Shown here: positions 31,985 through 43,412 of the stretch, in pieces | How the letters are laid out: each line of letters begins with the position of its first letter | Numbering within the stretch: the stretch's first letter is position 1 | Source of the DNA: Clusia tigrina | Taxonomy: Eukaryota; Arthropoda; Insecta; Diptera; Clusiidae | NCBI GenBank assembly: GCA_920105625.2 | Contig: OV050030.1 | Coordinates: 166,011,860-166,075,859 of the forward strand | Reading direction: 5' to 3' | DNA: 64,000 nt | The notes under the pieces: generated by a model | Seen by the model: the letters and a program-made list of their open reading frames with translations, nothing else | Database searches by the model: none | Told to the model about the DNA's origin: nothing | Position numbers and translations under genes: made by a program

Positions 31985-33530
31985 TGTATGGACTTTTATG
32001 CCTATCGCCTTATGATCAGGCCAAATGAATGGAATTATTTGTTGAAATGTCGTGAAGTCTTCCATTAATTCATTGTCGACAGGTATGCGAAAATTGAAAG
32101 TGAACGTCTGCTCTTCATTCGGTTGAATCAGCAAAAGCTACGCGTCGAAGAATGTGTCCACTTGCGTGATGCGATCGCCAATGATGGAAACGCTGCGAAT
32201 ATCGGCCAAATGGTGATCTTGCCAGCGACATACACAGGCAGTCCGCGACACATGCATCAGCACGCTCAAGATGCTATGACATACGTGCGCAAGTATGGAC
32301 GGCCAGACCTCTTCATCACTTTCACATGCAACCCAGCATGGAAAGACATCACCGACCTTTTATTTACCGGCCAAAGCTCAACTCATAGACACGATATCCT
32401 CGCCCGAGTATTCCAACAAAAGTTGACAAGGCTGATGGATGTCATCACCAAAAATCACATATTTGGCGAAACTCAGTGCTGGATGTACTCGGTTGAATGG
32501 CAGAAGCGAGGCCTGCCACACGCCCATATTTTAGTCTGGCTAAAACAAAAAATCATGCCAACACAAATTGATGACGTGATTTCCGCAGAACTCCCGAATC
32601 CCACAGCAGATCCGGTTCTATTTGAATCAATCCGAAAACACATGATCCACGGGCCTTGCGGTGAACTGAACACAAATTCACCATGCATGAAAGAAGTCAA
32701 GTATACAAAGCGCTATCCATGCGAGCTGCTCCAAGAAACTCAAACAGGGGGCGATGGATATCCTCTGTATAGGCGTAGAAAGGTGGATGACGGTGGATAC
32801 ACAACTACAATTAAAATGCGCAATGTAGATGTGACGTCGATAACAGATGGATCGTGCCCTGCTCACCGCTGCTTTCAAAAATGTTTGATGCCCACATCAA
32901 TGTTGAGTACTGTCGGTGAAGTCGATCAAATATATTTGCAAATACGCCAACAAAGGCAGCAACATGGCAGTATTCGGGCTTGCCAATCAAACTGACGAAA
33001 TCACGCAATTCCAGATGGGGCGTTACATCAGCAGCAATGACGTATACTTTCATTCAACATCCACGAGCGATATCCAACAGTTCAACATCTAGCTGTTCAT
33101 TTGGAAAATGGCCAGCGTGTTTATTTCACCGAACGAAATGCTGAAAATAGAGCCGAACAGCCGCCACACACCACTCCCACCGCTTTCTTTGAATTGTGTG
33201 CAACCGACAATTTCGCCAAGACTTTGAGAGATCCTGAAATTCCCAAATATTACAGTTGGAACACGTCGTCGAAGAAGTTCATGGGAAGAAAGCATGGTGC
33301 GATTGTCGCAGAATATGCTGGTGTGCATTCTTCTCATGCTTTGGGAGGTGTCTACACCGTTCATCCGTATAATGCTGAATGCTATTATTTGCGATTGTTA
33401 TTGCATACGATCAAAGGTCCAACATCATTCGCCGCCATGGAAATGAATGTCAGACTTATAGAGAAGCGTGTTTCCGATTGGGCCTGCTTGAAAGTGATCA
33501 GCATTGGAACACAACGCTAGTAGTGGCGTC
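31985..33530 (+). pseudogene. Helitron-B copy 1, HUH Rep domain
   Basis: It starts MDFYAYRLMIRPNEW near 31988, directly continuous with the upstream region, so the second Helitron-A intron is also absent. The 32123-32995 frame contains FITFTCNPAW (motif 1) and GLPHAHILVWL (HUH motif 2). A frameshift near 32890 throws the motif 3 segment (readable as IKYIC in the other frame) out of register. The C-terminal part resumes at 33101-33520 (ENGQRVYFTERNAENRAEQ, SSKKFMGRKHGAIV). Confidence 0.88.
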
Positions 33531-35237
33531 ACTCACGTGTCACCCAAAACAAATACGCACTTTGTTTACGATAATTTTAACAACATATTCACCATCTAAT
33601 CCACGAGAACTGTGGGAAACGCATCGCGAAAGCTTAGGTGAAGACATTCTCAGGCAATCACGCGCAACTTATCCTAACTAGGAGTATTCGGACGAGATTT
33701 TCAACCAAACTCTACTGCTGATTGAGGACATGTGCATATCCATCAACAACAAACTCTTTATTCAACTTGGAATGCCGGCTCCGATACGGGACATAAACAG
33801 TGTTCAAGACAGAGTCCTGGTGCGAGAACAACACTTCGATATCAACCAGCAACAACAATATGTGGAAACTCAAACAAGACGGTTGGTTGATGATCAAAAA
33901 ACTGCTTACGCAAAAATCATGCAACGGGTAACAAACGGAAATGGCGGACTTTTTTCCTCGATGCACCAGGAGCAACAGGCAAAACATTCCTCATCAATCT
34001 AATATTGGCGTCGGTTCGAATGCAGAATTGGATTGCACTCGCAGTGGCATCATCGGGAATTGCATCAACGCTATTGGACGGCGGACGCACTGCACACTCA
34101 GCACTGAAACTTCCATTGAATTTGAACCAGGCAGAAACACCAACTTGCAACATAAGCAAAAACTCCGGCATGGCTACAATCCTTAAAACGTGCAAAATTA
34201 TCATTTGGGACGAATGCACAATGGCCCATAAGAAATTGCTCGAAGCGCTTGACCGGACTCTACGTGATTTTCGAGGAAACAACCAACCGATGGGAGGCGC
34301 TCTTATTCTTCTTGCTGGTGATTTCCGCCAAACTTTGCCCGTTATTCCAAGATCAATGCCCGCAGATGAGCTGAACGTATGCTTGAAAGCTTCATGTCTT
34401 TGGAACCGAGTCGAGAAAGTCACGCTATCGACGAACATGCATGTGCATTTGTTGCAAGACCCGTCTGCCCAAACATTTTCAAAACAACTTTTGGACATCG
34501 GAAATGGAAAAATTGCAATTGATCGCGCCACGAACGAGATTTCGTTCCCGCCTAACTTCTGTCAAATGCAAATGAATATTCAAGCCGTTGTCGACAAGGT
34601 ATTCCCAAGTCTAATAACCTCCTACAAAAATCCGGATTGGCTGTGCGAACGTGCAATTTTGGCACCAAAAAATGATGATGTCAACAAGCTCAATGAGCAA
34701 ATTCAATTGAAACTGCCCGGCAAAATAATCAAATACAAATCGATCGACACAGTAATGGATGAAGAACAAGCCGTCAATTATCCCACTGAATTTTTGAATT
34801 CATTAGAACCACCCGGAATGCCACCGCATGTACTAACATTAAAGGTTGGATCACCGGTAATTCTTATTCGCAACTTAAACGCACCAAAGTTATGCAACGG
34901 AACCAGATTGACCATCAAAAACTGTTCACCCAATTTAATCGAGGCAACAATCATCGATGGCAAATTCAAAGGCGAAGACGTACTTATTCCACGAATTCCG
35001 ATGATTTCTAACGATTTACCATTCCAATTCAAGCGGCTCCCTTTGCGTCTTGCCTTTGCTATTACCATAAACAAAGCACAAGGCCAATCATTGACTATTG
35101 CTGGCTTAATTTTGGAAAATTCATGTTTTTCACTCGGCCAGTTGTATGTGGCTTGCTCCCGAGTTGGCACGCCAAAAAATTTATACGTTTTTACACCAAA
35201 TAAAAAAACAAAATCATTGTTTATCCGCTGGCTTTAA
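33530..35237 (+). pseudogene. Helitron-B copy 1, PIF1-like helicase
   Basis: 33530-34000 codes the linker (LTCHPKQIRTLFTIIL, a TAG stop at 33679 that is sense in the other arm) and ends at a T-run frameshift near 33950. The P-loop DAPGATGKTFL is intact just beyond it. The 410-residue frame 34005-35237 then runs uninterrupted through ASSGIASTLLDG, IIWDECTM (DE box), LLAGDFRQTLPV, LCNGTRL, LAFAITINKAQGQSL and LYVACSRVG. Only the frameshift separates the P-loop from the rest, so this is the best preserved Helitron helicase in the window. Confidence 0.9.
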
Positions 35238-35470
35238 GATGAAGTAATAAATAAATATAATTTCCAATTTGCCTTAAATACATGTGTTTCTTTTTCGATT
35301 CAGCCCATATCTACACAATATGTAAGTTATTCTGTGAAAAAACTTTATGATAGGTATTCCATGGATTTTTATTTAAAGGCCGTAAATTTCGTTAAAAGCT
35401 CTATTTAAATCGTGTGGTAATACAACACTAATGTTTGCTTAGGGCCAGCAACGCGGACCGGGTCAGCTAG

Positions 35471-36059
35471 TATAGTTATATATACAGATATGCATGCATA
35501 TATATGTAATAATAAATTCTAAGGTTTAAGCTACACAAATTTTGTTAAGTTTTATTGATATTTATAACATATAAATAAAATATTAAACTTGACACCTGTA
35601 GAAGTGATGTAACCATTTTTTTATTATTGCGCCTTTGCAACCGCTTCAGTCGACCTTGTGCTATGGGTTCTATATTTTCGATCAAACTAGCACCTGACTT
35701 TAAACGCCTTCTCATTGCAAATCCTCTAATTAATCCTGCAAATCAAAATATTCCATGCAAATTCGCAAAGTATTTGGAATAAATGGTGCCTTTTGCTTAA
35801 AATTTTCACCAACATATTTATTTATTTATTTAAAAGTATTAATCACAATAATAAATTATTATAGCTAATTTAAGAGAAAAAGTCATAGCTACCATGGCCT
35901 TCAACTCGATTTTAATATATTATTTTACATATTTACTTATTAAGGTATTTAAATATAATTTTGGATGTGGCATTCTTTTAAGAATATATTAATCTTTGTT
36001 ATGTTGTTCTTTGATGTATCTTTTAGAGAATCACTTGGAATCTGTTTATGGAATATATT
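35471..36059 (+). repeat. Repeat U copy 2 plus adjacent segment V
   Basis: 35471-35935 repeats 29495-29954. The following 36-bp to 120-bp segment (V: tttacttattaaggtattta ... ggaatatatt) leads to the copia insertion site. Repeat U starts exactly at the Helitron-B 3' junction. The same U-V block is present inverted at 57321-57904. A plus-strand 68-residue frame from 35965 is partly LTR and not a gene. Confidence 0.85.
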
Positions 36060-36205
36060 TGTTGAGAAAGAACGCAGAGTCTTGGAATTCACGTGTGCTT
36101 TATTCAACGGCTTAGAAGCGAGAGAGATAATATATGTGGATAATGAAAGTAGGAAGTTAAGAAGAAAGTAAATTACATAGGGTTGCCAGAGTTATATTTC
36201 TAACA
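36060..36205 (-). repeat. Copia-A copy 1, 3' LTR
   Basis: 146 bp, TG...CA. It differs from the 5' LTR at 40278 by a small indel near agggttgcca and a few bases, implying an insertion that is not very recent. Very short for an LTR, as is typical of some copia families. Confidence 0.93.
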
Positions 36206-36420
36206 CCCTCACTTATTGGAATAATTAATTATACAAAATAACAATTCATTTTTCAAGGAACAAATTTTTTATGAAAAGTGTAAATTACATATGTCTAATT
36301 ATTTTTCATAAATTTTTCAATACAATTTTTGATGCCCATTCCTTTGGCACAATTTAATATTTTGTTGCTAGATACTGCTTTGGTTAGGCAATCAGCTACC
36401 ATTTGTTCAGTTGGGACATA

Positions 36421-37371
36421 TTAAACTTCAAACATCCCAGCATTGATGTAGTCGCGTATAAAGTGGTGACGCACGTCAATGTGCTTTGACCTTGCACGGA
36501 AAGAATCTGTTTGAGCCAAAGCTAGCGCTGATTGATTATCGCATTCAATTTTGATAGGCCTCCGGTCAACCGACGCCTCCAACTCTTTGCCGAATTGTTG
36601 TAGCCAGATTGCTTCCTGCACAGCCGACGACATCGCCATATACTCCGCCTCGGTACTCGACAGCGCAACGGTTGGTTATCTTTTGCTGCCCCAGGATATT
36701 GCTCCACCACATAATAGCGTAAAGACATATCCAGTACAAGAGCGCCTCTTATCGATGTCGGACGCCCAGTCCGCGTCCGAGTAACCCACGAGACCTTCAG
36801 AGCCGCTATAAAAAAGTTTATAATTAACAGTGCCATTTAGATACCTGAAAATTCGTTTAACAGCGGCCCTGTGGGGTTTTCCATGCTTTGCGTTGAACCG
36901 ATTAACATCGTTAACTGCAAATGCAATGTCAGGCCGCAAGCCCTGTGCTAAATATAACAGACTCCCTATGGCCTCCTGGCACGGTACGCTTACCAATTCT
37001 TCGTCGCAGTCGTTCAGCGACACCTTTTGGTTAATATCACTTGGCGTCGATATCGGCTTCGAATTTTCCATGCCGAATCGTTTCAGTATTTCGTGAGCAT
37101 ATTTTTGCTGATCCAAGTAAACTCCTGCTGCATTATAAGTAATACTGAAACCAACACAAGTTTTCGCCACACCCATGTACTTCATCTTGAATGTTGTGGT
37201 AAGTTGACGCACAAATTCATCACGAACTGCAGGGTCATCCCAAAAAACTAGTATGTCGTCAACATATATGGCAACGATTAGTTTTGCGTCGTGTCTGAAG
37301 TAAACGCAGGGATCTGTTTTGGATTTCATCAAACCGAAATCTCGCAATGTTTTACCTAACAATAGGTTCCA
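36421..37371 (-). pseudogene. Copia-A copy 1: RT active site and RNase H
   Basis: The frame 36676-37362 contains the RT catalytic sequence IYVDDILVFWDD, the RRFGMENSKPISTPSD segment and SLLYLAQGLRPDIAFAVN. RNase H begins YSDADWASDIDKRRSCTGYVF and continues, after a one-base frameshift near 36680, in 36421-36639 (SAVQEAIWLQQFGKEL, CDNQSALALAQ, KHIDVRHHFIRDYI). This part is deleted in copy 2, so only this copy keeps the YVDD box. Confidence 0.9.
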
Positions 37372-38617
37372 CTATCGGCCACTTTGCTTTAGCCCGTAGA
37401 TAGCTTTGCGTAATTTGCAAATTTTTCCGCTGTTTTCACCGCAGCCATCGGGCAGCTCTATAAAAATTTCTTCCGTCAAGTCGCTTTGTAGGTATGCGGT
37501 GACAGCGTCTAACTGATCAATTTTGAGCCCCAGTTTGACGGATAGAGCGATCAAATAGCGTATCGACGTGTAGCGCACTACAGGGGAGAAGATTTCGCTG
37601 TAGTCTATCCCGAATTGCTGGGAACAACCTTTGGCAACAAGGCGAGCTTTATAGCGAATAACGTTACCTTTTTCGTCGCGTTTTGTGCGAAAAACCCACT
37701 TTGATTTAATCGCCTTTCGATTAACAGGCAGATTGCATATAGCCCATGTTTGATTTTCGGCGTGAGAGCTTAGCTCGCATTGCATAGCGGACTTCCAGCT
37801 TTCGCAGTCGGCGTTAGACAAAGCTTCGTGTACAGTGAGTGGATCGTCACACGTGTCTCTTGTTGCTGCGAAATGCGTAACATAACCCTAACTGCCGAAG
37901 TCGCGCGGAACAGCAGGCCTCGTTGATTTTCGCAATGATTTTGGTATCGATATTTCAATGTCTGGAACGAACGTATCGTCTGTAGCATCGTCGAAAGTCT
38001 CTTCGCTTGCGTCTTCATCAAAGTCTTCGCTCTTTACAGCTTTGTGGTTTTCTTCCAATACCCTCACTGAAGGTGAATCGTCTTCAACATCGACTGGAAC
38101 AAATGAAACGAATCTGGGCTCGGTTTCCATGAAGACTACATCGCGGCTCGTTGTAATTTTCTTCGTTTGTGGATTAATATAACGGTACCCTTTTGTCAAG
38201 TCGCTATACCCAACAAACATCAGCGTCTGCGCCTTTGGATCCCATTTGTGCCTGCGTTGTTTAGGTATGTGAACCATCACGGGAGATCCAAAAATTCGTA
38301 TTCCATTTAAATCGACGTCACGACCTGTCCACATCTTTTCCGGAATTTGCCCATTTAATGCTGAACTAGGTGAACGGTTTATAATATATACCGTATTTAC
38401 CGCCTCTCCCCAATACGATTTAGATAAGTCAGCATCAAATAACATGCATTTGGCACGTTCTACAATCGTACGGTTGTATCGTTCAGCGACTCCGTTTTGC
38501 TGGGGAGTGTAAGCAGCTGATTTTTGGTATGCCGAACGAACGACAGAGCGAATCAAACTGCTCGCCGACAAATGCTGTCCCGTTGTCCGTGCGTATTACT
38601 TTAATACTTTTATCGCA
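37372..38617 (-). pseudogene. Copia-A copy 1: integrase end and RT start
   Basis: Beyond the TAG the frame continues with the IRTDNG catalytic segment, then a 5-bp deletion near 38529 shifts it; copy 2 retains those bases. The frame 37888-38571 has YTPQQNGVAERYNRTIVE with the catalytic Glu region and SPVMVHIPKQRRHKWDPKA. A stop near 37888 separates it from 37372-37821 with WAICNLPVNRKAIKSKWVF (RT start), RYKARLVAKGCSQQFG and IDQLDAVTAYLQSDL, ending at a stop before SGR. Confidence 0.9.
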
Positions 38618-40159
38618 CTATTTTTCGGCATACCGCTTAAAGCTTTTGAAGCAATCGGCAACTTCGGATTTCTGTTTTATTAAATAGAGAAAAACTTTCC
38701 GAGAATAGTCATCCACAAAGGAGAGGAAATATCGCGAGCCTCCTAAAGAGGTTGTCTCCATTGGACCACATAGATCTGCATGGACAAGCTGAAGCAATTC
38801 ATTAGCTCGTGTTCCAACGCGTTTAAATGGAGCTCGTGATAGCTTGCCTTTTTGACAGGCCTCGCATTTGGCTAATATGCTTGCATCTCCATTACAGTCG
38901 ACTACATTACCCTTTTTTAAAACATTTAAGTCATTATAGTTCAAGTGGCCAAGGCGACGATGCCACGTCATCATGTCCACTTTTGCATTGGCGAGCAAGC
39001 ACGAAACCGATTCTACGCGAAACTTAAACACGCCGGCGGAACCGTCAGCTTCGGCGACAAGCTCGTTACTTCGATCGAATATTTGACATTGGCCTTTGTT
39101 AAAAACAACTTTATTCCCGTTTTCAAGTATTTGTGAAACTGATAGCCCATTTGAGGTTAGTTGAGGAACAAACAACACTTCTTTCACTTCGATTTCAGTA
39201 TGTCCCAAGGAAAACTTGACATTGCCGCTGCCTTCAACAGTCATTCTTTCGTTATTTGCAGTTATGATTTCTTGAACAGGGGACACGCTTAGACAATTAA
39301 ATTTGGTTTTATAGGGTGTCATGTGTTTGGATGCACCACTGTCGATGTACCACTCATTTTGATCTTGCTCGTTTTTATACGACACGTAAGCACTAAAGGC
39401 TACCTTCCGACCATTGGTATTGCTTAAATTTTGGCGAATTTTTTTATGCTCATTGCAATCTTTACTAAAATGGCCTTTTCGTCCACAATTATAGCACTTT
39501 AGATTTTGTTTGTTAAGTTTAGGGTATTTTTTCTTCACACTTAAAAATGCACTTCCACCGTTTGCTGTTTTTTCATAGTCTCCATCTAGCAGCTTCATTT
39601 TAATGTTTTCACCGGTAATTTTTGTTCCACTACTTTCTATGCCCATTATGAACGGCTTAAAGTCATCGCTTAACCCCGCAAGCATTATGGCACCTAACCA
39701 TTCGTCGCTTATATCGAAACCGATACCCGAGAGCTTATTCGCGGTATTGACGAGCTGATTAACATAAATGGCCATTGATTCACAATTTTCAAGGCGCGCC
39801 GTGATCAGTTTTCGCAATAGACCGATTTTTCGCGTGAGTCCAGAATATTTGTATAGATGTTGAAGGGTTTGCCAAATGTTGGCCGCAGTTTTCTGATTTT
39901 GTATATGAACGTATATTGATTCATTCACGGACAAGATAATTTTAGCACGCGCTCTACGCAACTTCTTCTCATCGGTTTCTTTCGCAGGATCCGTAATGCA
40001 ATTATGTAGATCGCTCGGTTCCAATATACTTTCCATGGGAAACTTCCACGTGTGGAAGTTTTCACTACCGCGAAGTTTTTCTATCGCGTGCGTGTCCGAA
40101 CCGGCCATCTTGTTTAATTTATTTACAACGAATGTATTTATTAAACACGCTACTTGCAC
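38618..40159 (-). pseudogene. Copia-A copy 1: Gag, protease, integrase N-terminal part
   Basis: A 513-residue open frame; the likely native start is the Met of MAGSDTHAIEKL (40105), as upstream codons overlap the leader. Gag (UBN2-like) occupies about residues 20-210, the CCHC knuckle CYNCGRKGHFSKDC about 222-235, the protease active site WYIDSGASKHMT about 270, the pre-integrase WHRRLGHLNYNDL about 400, and the integrase core opens with LVHADLCGPMET and FVDDYSRK. The frame ends at TAG after KRYAEK. The same TAG is present in copy 2, and sense integrase coding continues in phase beyond it. Confidence 0.93.
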
Positions 40160-40277
40160 AAACTTCTCGCTTTTAATAAAATAAGCAACATATGCTTTTA
40201 TTTAAACGGCTTAACCACGACACGTATCAAATAAGATTTGGCTACTTGCAGACGCGCTGTTGTCTGGGCCCATAACC

Positions 40278-40417
40278 TGTTGAGAAAGAACGCAGAGTCT
40301 TGGAATTCACGTGTGCTTTATTCAACGGCTTAGAAGCGAGAGAGATAATATATGTGGATAATGAAAGTAGGAAGTTATGAAGAAAGTAAATTACAATCAA
40401 GAGTTATATTTCTAACA
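40278..40417 (-). repeat. Copia-A copy 1, 5' LTR
   Basis: 140 bp partner of the LTR at 36060. The primer site directly follows it on the minus strand. A 6-bp shortening near attacaatcaagag distinguishes it. Confidence 0.93.
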
Positions 40418-40972
40418 ATATTCTTACGGGTTGTTTTGAAGGTGGGGCAGTTATTTAGTAGGTATAACGAGGATATTGATTCCCCACAGAATTGACAGTT
40501 ATGTAACGGTTCCCCACGTAGCAAATTCTCGTTTGAACATTTGGTGAGTCCGATGCGGAGTCGTACAAAGTTTTTTGTTTGTTGGCTAGAGCAAGTTACA
40601 GGATAATGTGGTTACATTACGTACGATAATGTGGTTACATACATAAGAGCTGCTTAAAGTGCTACACAAATTATATAAAATATGTTTAATAGCTAAATAG
40701 TCTCATTATTATTTTTATTATTAATTCCATGACATTTGACACAATAAAACTATACTTATGCTAATAAAGTTAACTAAAAGACATAATAATAAGGCATTAT
40801 CATGATGCAAAAGCCAATTTTTGTTCTTCCTAAAATCCGGGCGTTTCTGGCGGATTGCTTCTCGCAAATTGCGATTTACTTGAATATAATACTCCTTATT
40901 TTCCTTTGGAAAACAGAAGAAACTTACGCTCATTATTAGAATTCCAAACTGAGCATTTATTTTTAATTTATA
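40418..40972 (+). repeat. Repeat W, copy 2
   Basis: Same 550 bp as 23660-24210, following the copia target duplication. The minus strand at 40721-40933 encodes the mariner scrap NKEYYIQVNRNLREAIRQK...LLHHDNA. It ends in tttttaatttata, where Helitron-A copy 2 is inserted. Confidence 0.8.
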
Positions 40973-43394
40973 CTAGCTGACGCGGCAAACGTTGTTTTGC
41001 CTAAAAATGTCCAATGATCTGTACTATAGATGTACATACGAGTATATGTATTTAGGACTAAAACATACATTGATCATACCCCTCCACCAATGAAACTGAA
41101 ATGCAAAATGCAGATATAAATTGATATCTGTCTCCGTCAGCACTATATATCTTCAGCCTTCTTGCTCTAAACAACTCATTTGCCACGTCCCTCCGCTGAC
41201 GAACCTAAAATAATAATAAAATCCGGCTTTAAACTGATACTCCTCGTTGCCAGTACTTTATGTGTACTTATTCGTATGAAATTATTTTTGCATTTATTGA
41301 ACTGTATTTCCATTCATTGAAGCACTGTGTGATAAACGATTTTTTTGTTTTGTTGTCAGGTGCGAAAACGATCAAAGCAGATGGTTTTCCGAAACGGGAA
41401 TCATTGAAATTCTCGGAATGAGAACTTCCTCAACTTTGAATTTTCCTTTTAGTAGTCTCGCGTGAATCACATTGCTCATGAGTTTTGTGACCGCTAAACG
41501 CGTTCCGTTGCATAATTTTGGTTGGTTGATATTGCGAAGCATGATAACGACTGAACCAACCTTCAATTAGAAATTGTGCGGCGGCAAGCCAGGCACATCC
41601 AATGAATTCAAGAACTCAGTTGGGTAGTTGGTTGCTTCGTCTTCGTTTGTTACACAGTCGATAGATTTGAAGGAATGCAGTGACCCAACGATTTGATTTT
41701 GAATTGTGAAGCTTAAGTGATCCACATCCTTGTTCTTTGCCGCTAAATTTGCTCTTTCACTCAACCGATCGTAGTCTTGGTGGTTAGCAATGATGTTCGG
41801 AAACACTTTGTTGATGAGCTCCTCTTTCGTTGAGACGAAATTGCAACAATTTGACGGCAATGAAATCAATCCATTCGATGCGTCGACAGGAACACGACCA
41901 TTACCGATAGTTAGCAGTTGATTGGAGAACACTTCGGCTGATGGATCGTTTAGCAATGCAACTCGCATTTTTGTCGTCAGCCGAAGTTTCTTCACATAAC
42001 GCCACAATGGTGATGATTTTAGGCAAGCATTGATCTCATCGGCAGCGGTCGATCGTAGTATTACTGGTAGTGTTTGCCGGAAATCGCCTGAGAGTAAAAT
42101 CAATGCACCCCCAAAACATCTTGCGTCATTACGCAGATCTTTCATAGTGCGATTCAGAGCTTCTAACGCACGTTTATGCGACATTGTGCATTCGTCCCAG
42201 ATAAAAATTTTGCTTGCTACCAAAACTTTGGCCATTGCTTAATGTTTCGCTATGTTACATGTTGGTTCTTCAATCGCTTGAAGGTTTAATGGCAATTTTA
42301 ATGCAGAATGAGCGGTTCGGCAACCTTCCAGCAGCGTAGCTGCTATTCCAGAAGAAGCAACTGCAACAGCAATTTCTGATCTTGCACGAACTGTAGCCAC
42401 AATCAATGATATGAGGAATGTCTTGCAAGTGCCACCAGGCGCATCAAGGAAAATCATGCGACATTTCCATCATCAATTGCCTTCATCACCGTATCGTACA
42501 CTTCTTTTTGTTGGGGATTCAACAAAGGTACATTCGTTCGAACCAATTGGCTTAATGCATTTGTGTCGTATTCATGCTCACGCTGCAATTCTCGTTCGAA
42601 AGCGTCGTTTATTCCACGATCAGGCGATGTCATTCCTAACGTGACTAACAAACTGCCGCACATTAGGGAACAAATGTCTTCTATCAAAACCAAAGCCTGG
42701 TTGTGCATCTCTTCATTCATCTCAAGATGGGGATTCTCTTAATGGACCCGAACTCGATGTAAAATGTCTTCTGACATGTCATCCTTGTACTTCTCCCACA
42801 ATTCACGTAGATTCGATGGAAAACATGTGGAAATAATGATTGAAAATAATGTGCGTACCTGACTTGGAGATGCGGAAAGAGTTGCTTCAACGATTGTCGT
42901 GTCCCAATGCGTATCGTTTTCTGGCAAATTAAGCTCCTGACATACTGCACGAAATGTTGGCAACACTACACCATTGACAGTTCGAAGAGATTCAAATGAT
43001 GTCGGGCCACGAACATTCACCAGCAATAGTCGCAAGTAAAAGTATTCATCATTTTTCGGATGAACTGTATTAATACGGGCAAGAGCTTCAGTAGAACGCA
43101 CATCAGAATGACCAGGAACTACATCGCCTTGCTTTCGACGTTGAAATTTCTTCGATGAAGCATTCCAAGTGTAATAACGCGGCATCTTTGAGTAAAGTAA
43201 CGTACGTGCAAACGGATAACTTTGGCAAATCGAGAAGAAACTGGTCAATGTTGTCGCTGGTGGGGTTTGAGCACGTTGAGCGGCATTTGCTGCAGTGAAA
43301 TAAACTCGTTGACCGTTCTCCAGATGCACTGCCAAATGTGTAACAGTCGGATAGCGTTCGTGAATGGGAAATGAGAATATACGTCAAATCGCCT
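40973..43394 (-). mobile_element. Helitron-A copy 2, truncated
   Basis: The 3' terminus (ctagctgacgcggcaaacg on the plus strand, hairpin ggcaaa/tttgcc) starts at 40973 next to repeat W. Coding homology continues through helicase and the C-terminal part of Rep, then stops abruptly at aaatcgcc/t (43393-43394), where the 3' end of Jockey-B begins. The Rep catalytic motifs are therefore absent. A 157-bp deletion at about 41400 removes helicase motif V/VI coding relative to copy 1. Confidence 0.92.
41372..43335 (-). pseudogene. Helitron-A copy 2, helicase and Rep C-terminal remnant
   Basis: Frames 42739-43335 (Rep C-terminal linker, ENGQRVYFTAANAAQR onward), 42454-42720, 42239-42457 (P-loop DAPGGTCKTFL), 41567-42235 (FIWDECTM, LLSGDFRQTLPV) and 41372-41566 (LCNGTRLAV) are collinear with copy 1. 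The P-loop has the same Gly-to-Cys change as copy 1. One base is missing near 42458 relative to copy 1, and motifs V/VI are deleted. Not functional. Confidence 0.9.
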
Positions 43395-43412
43395 TTTATT
43401 TCTAATTTAATA

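Larger units (their letters stand above)
30863..35470 (+). mobile_element. Helitron-B copy 1
   Basis: The 5' end begins TCTATATATATAAAACAGG at 30863 and the 3' end is ...GGGTCAGCTAG at 35470 followed by T, with a short imperfect hairpin (ggcc/ggacc) before it: the TC...CTAG ends, lack of terminal inverted repeats and insertion between A and T expected for a Helitron. It encodes an N-terminal region, Rep and helicase on the plus strand. About 4.6 kb long, it is complete end to end but has several frameshifts. It follows Mariner-2 by only 10 bp. Confidence 0.92.
36060..40417 (-). mobile_element. Copia-type LTR retrotransposon, copy 1 (Copia-A)
   Basis: LTRs of 146 bp (36060-36205) and 140 bp (40278-40417) begin TGTTGAG and end CTAACA on the plus strand and are flanked by a perfect 5-bp target duplication, atatt (36055-36059 and 40418-40422). 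Inside the 5' LTR (right side) is a primer site, 40264-40277, reading GGTTATGGGCCCAG on the minus strand, like the internal initiator-tRNA-Met site used by copia. The pol order protease, integrase, RT, RNase H confirms copia. Length 4358 bp; damaged by one nonsense codon and frameshifts. Confidence 0.96.
31917..43394 (+). repeat. Left arm of large inverted duplication
   Basis: Reverse complement of 50905-61412. Matching landmarks: Helitron-B end 35470 with 57905, copia-A outer LTR edge 36060 with 57315, copia-A inner LTR edge 40417 with 54028, and Helitron-A 3' end 40973 with 53472. Coordinate sums are constant (93375 outside, 94445 inside) apart from one copia deletion in the right arm and a 157-bp helicase deletion in this arm. 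Identity by eye is very high, near 98-99% in copia coding DNA. Confidence 0.93.
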
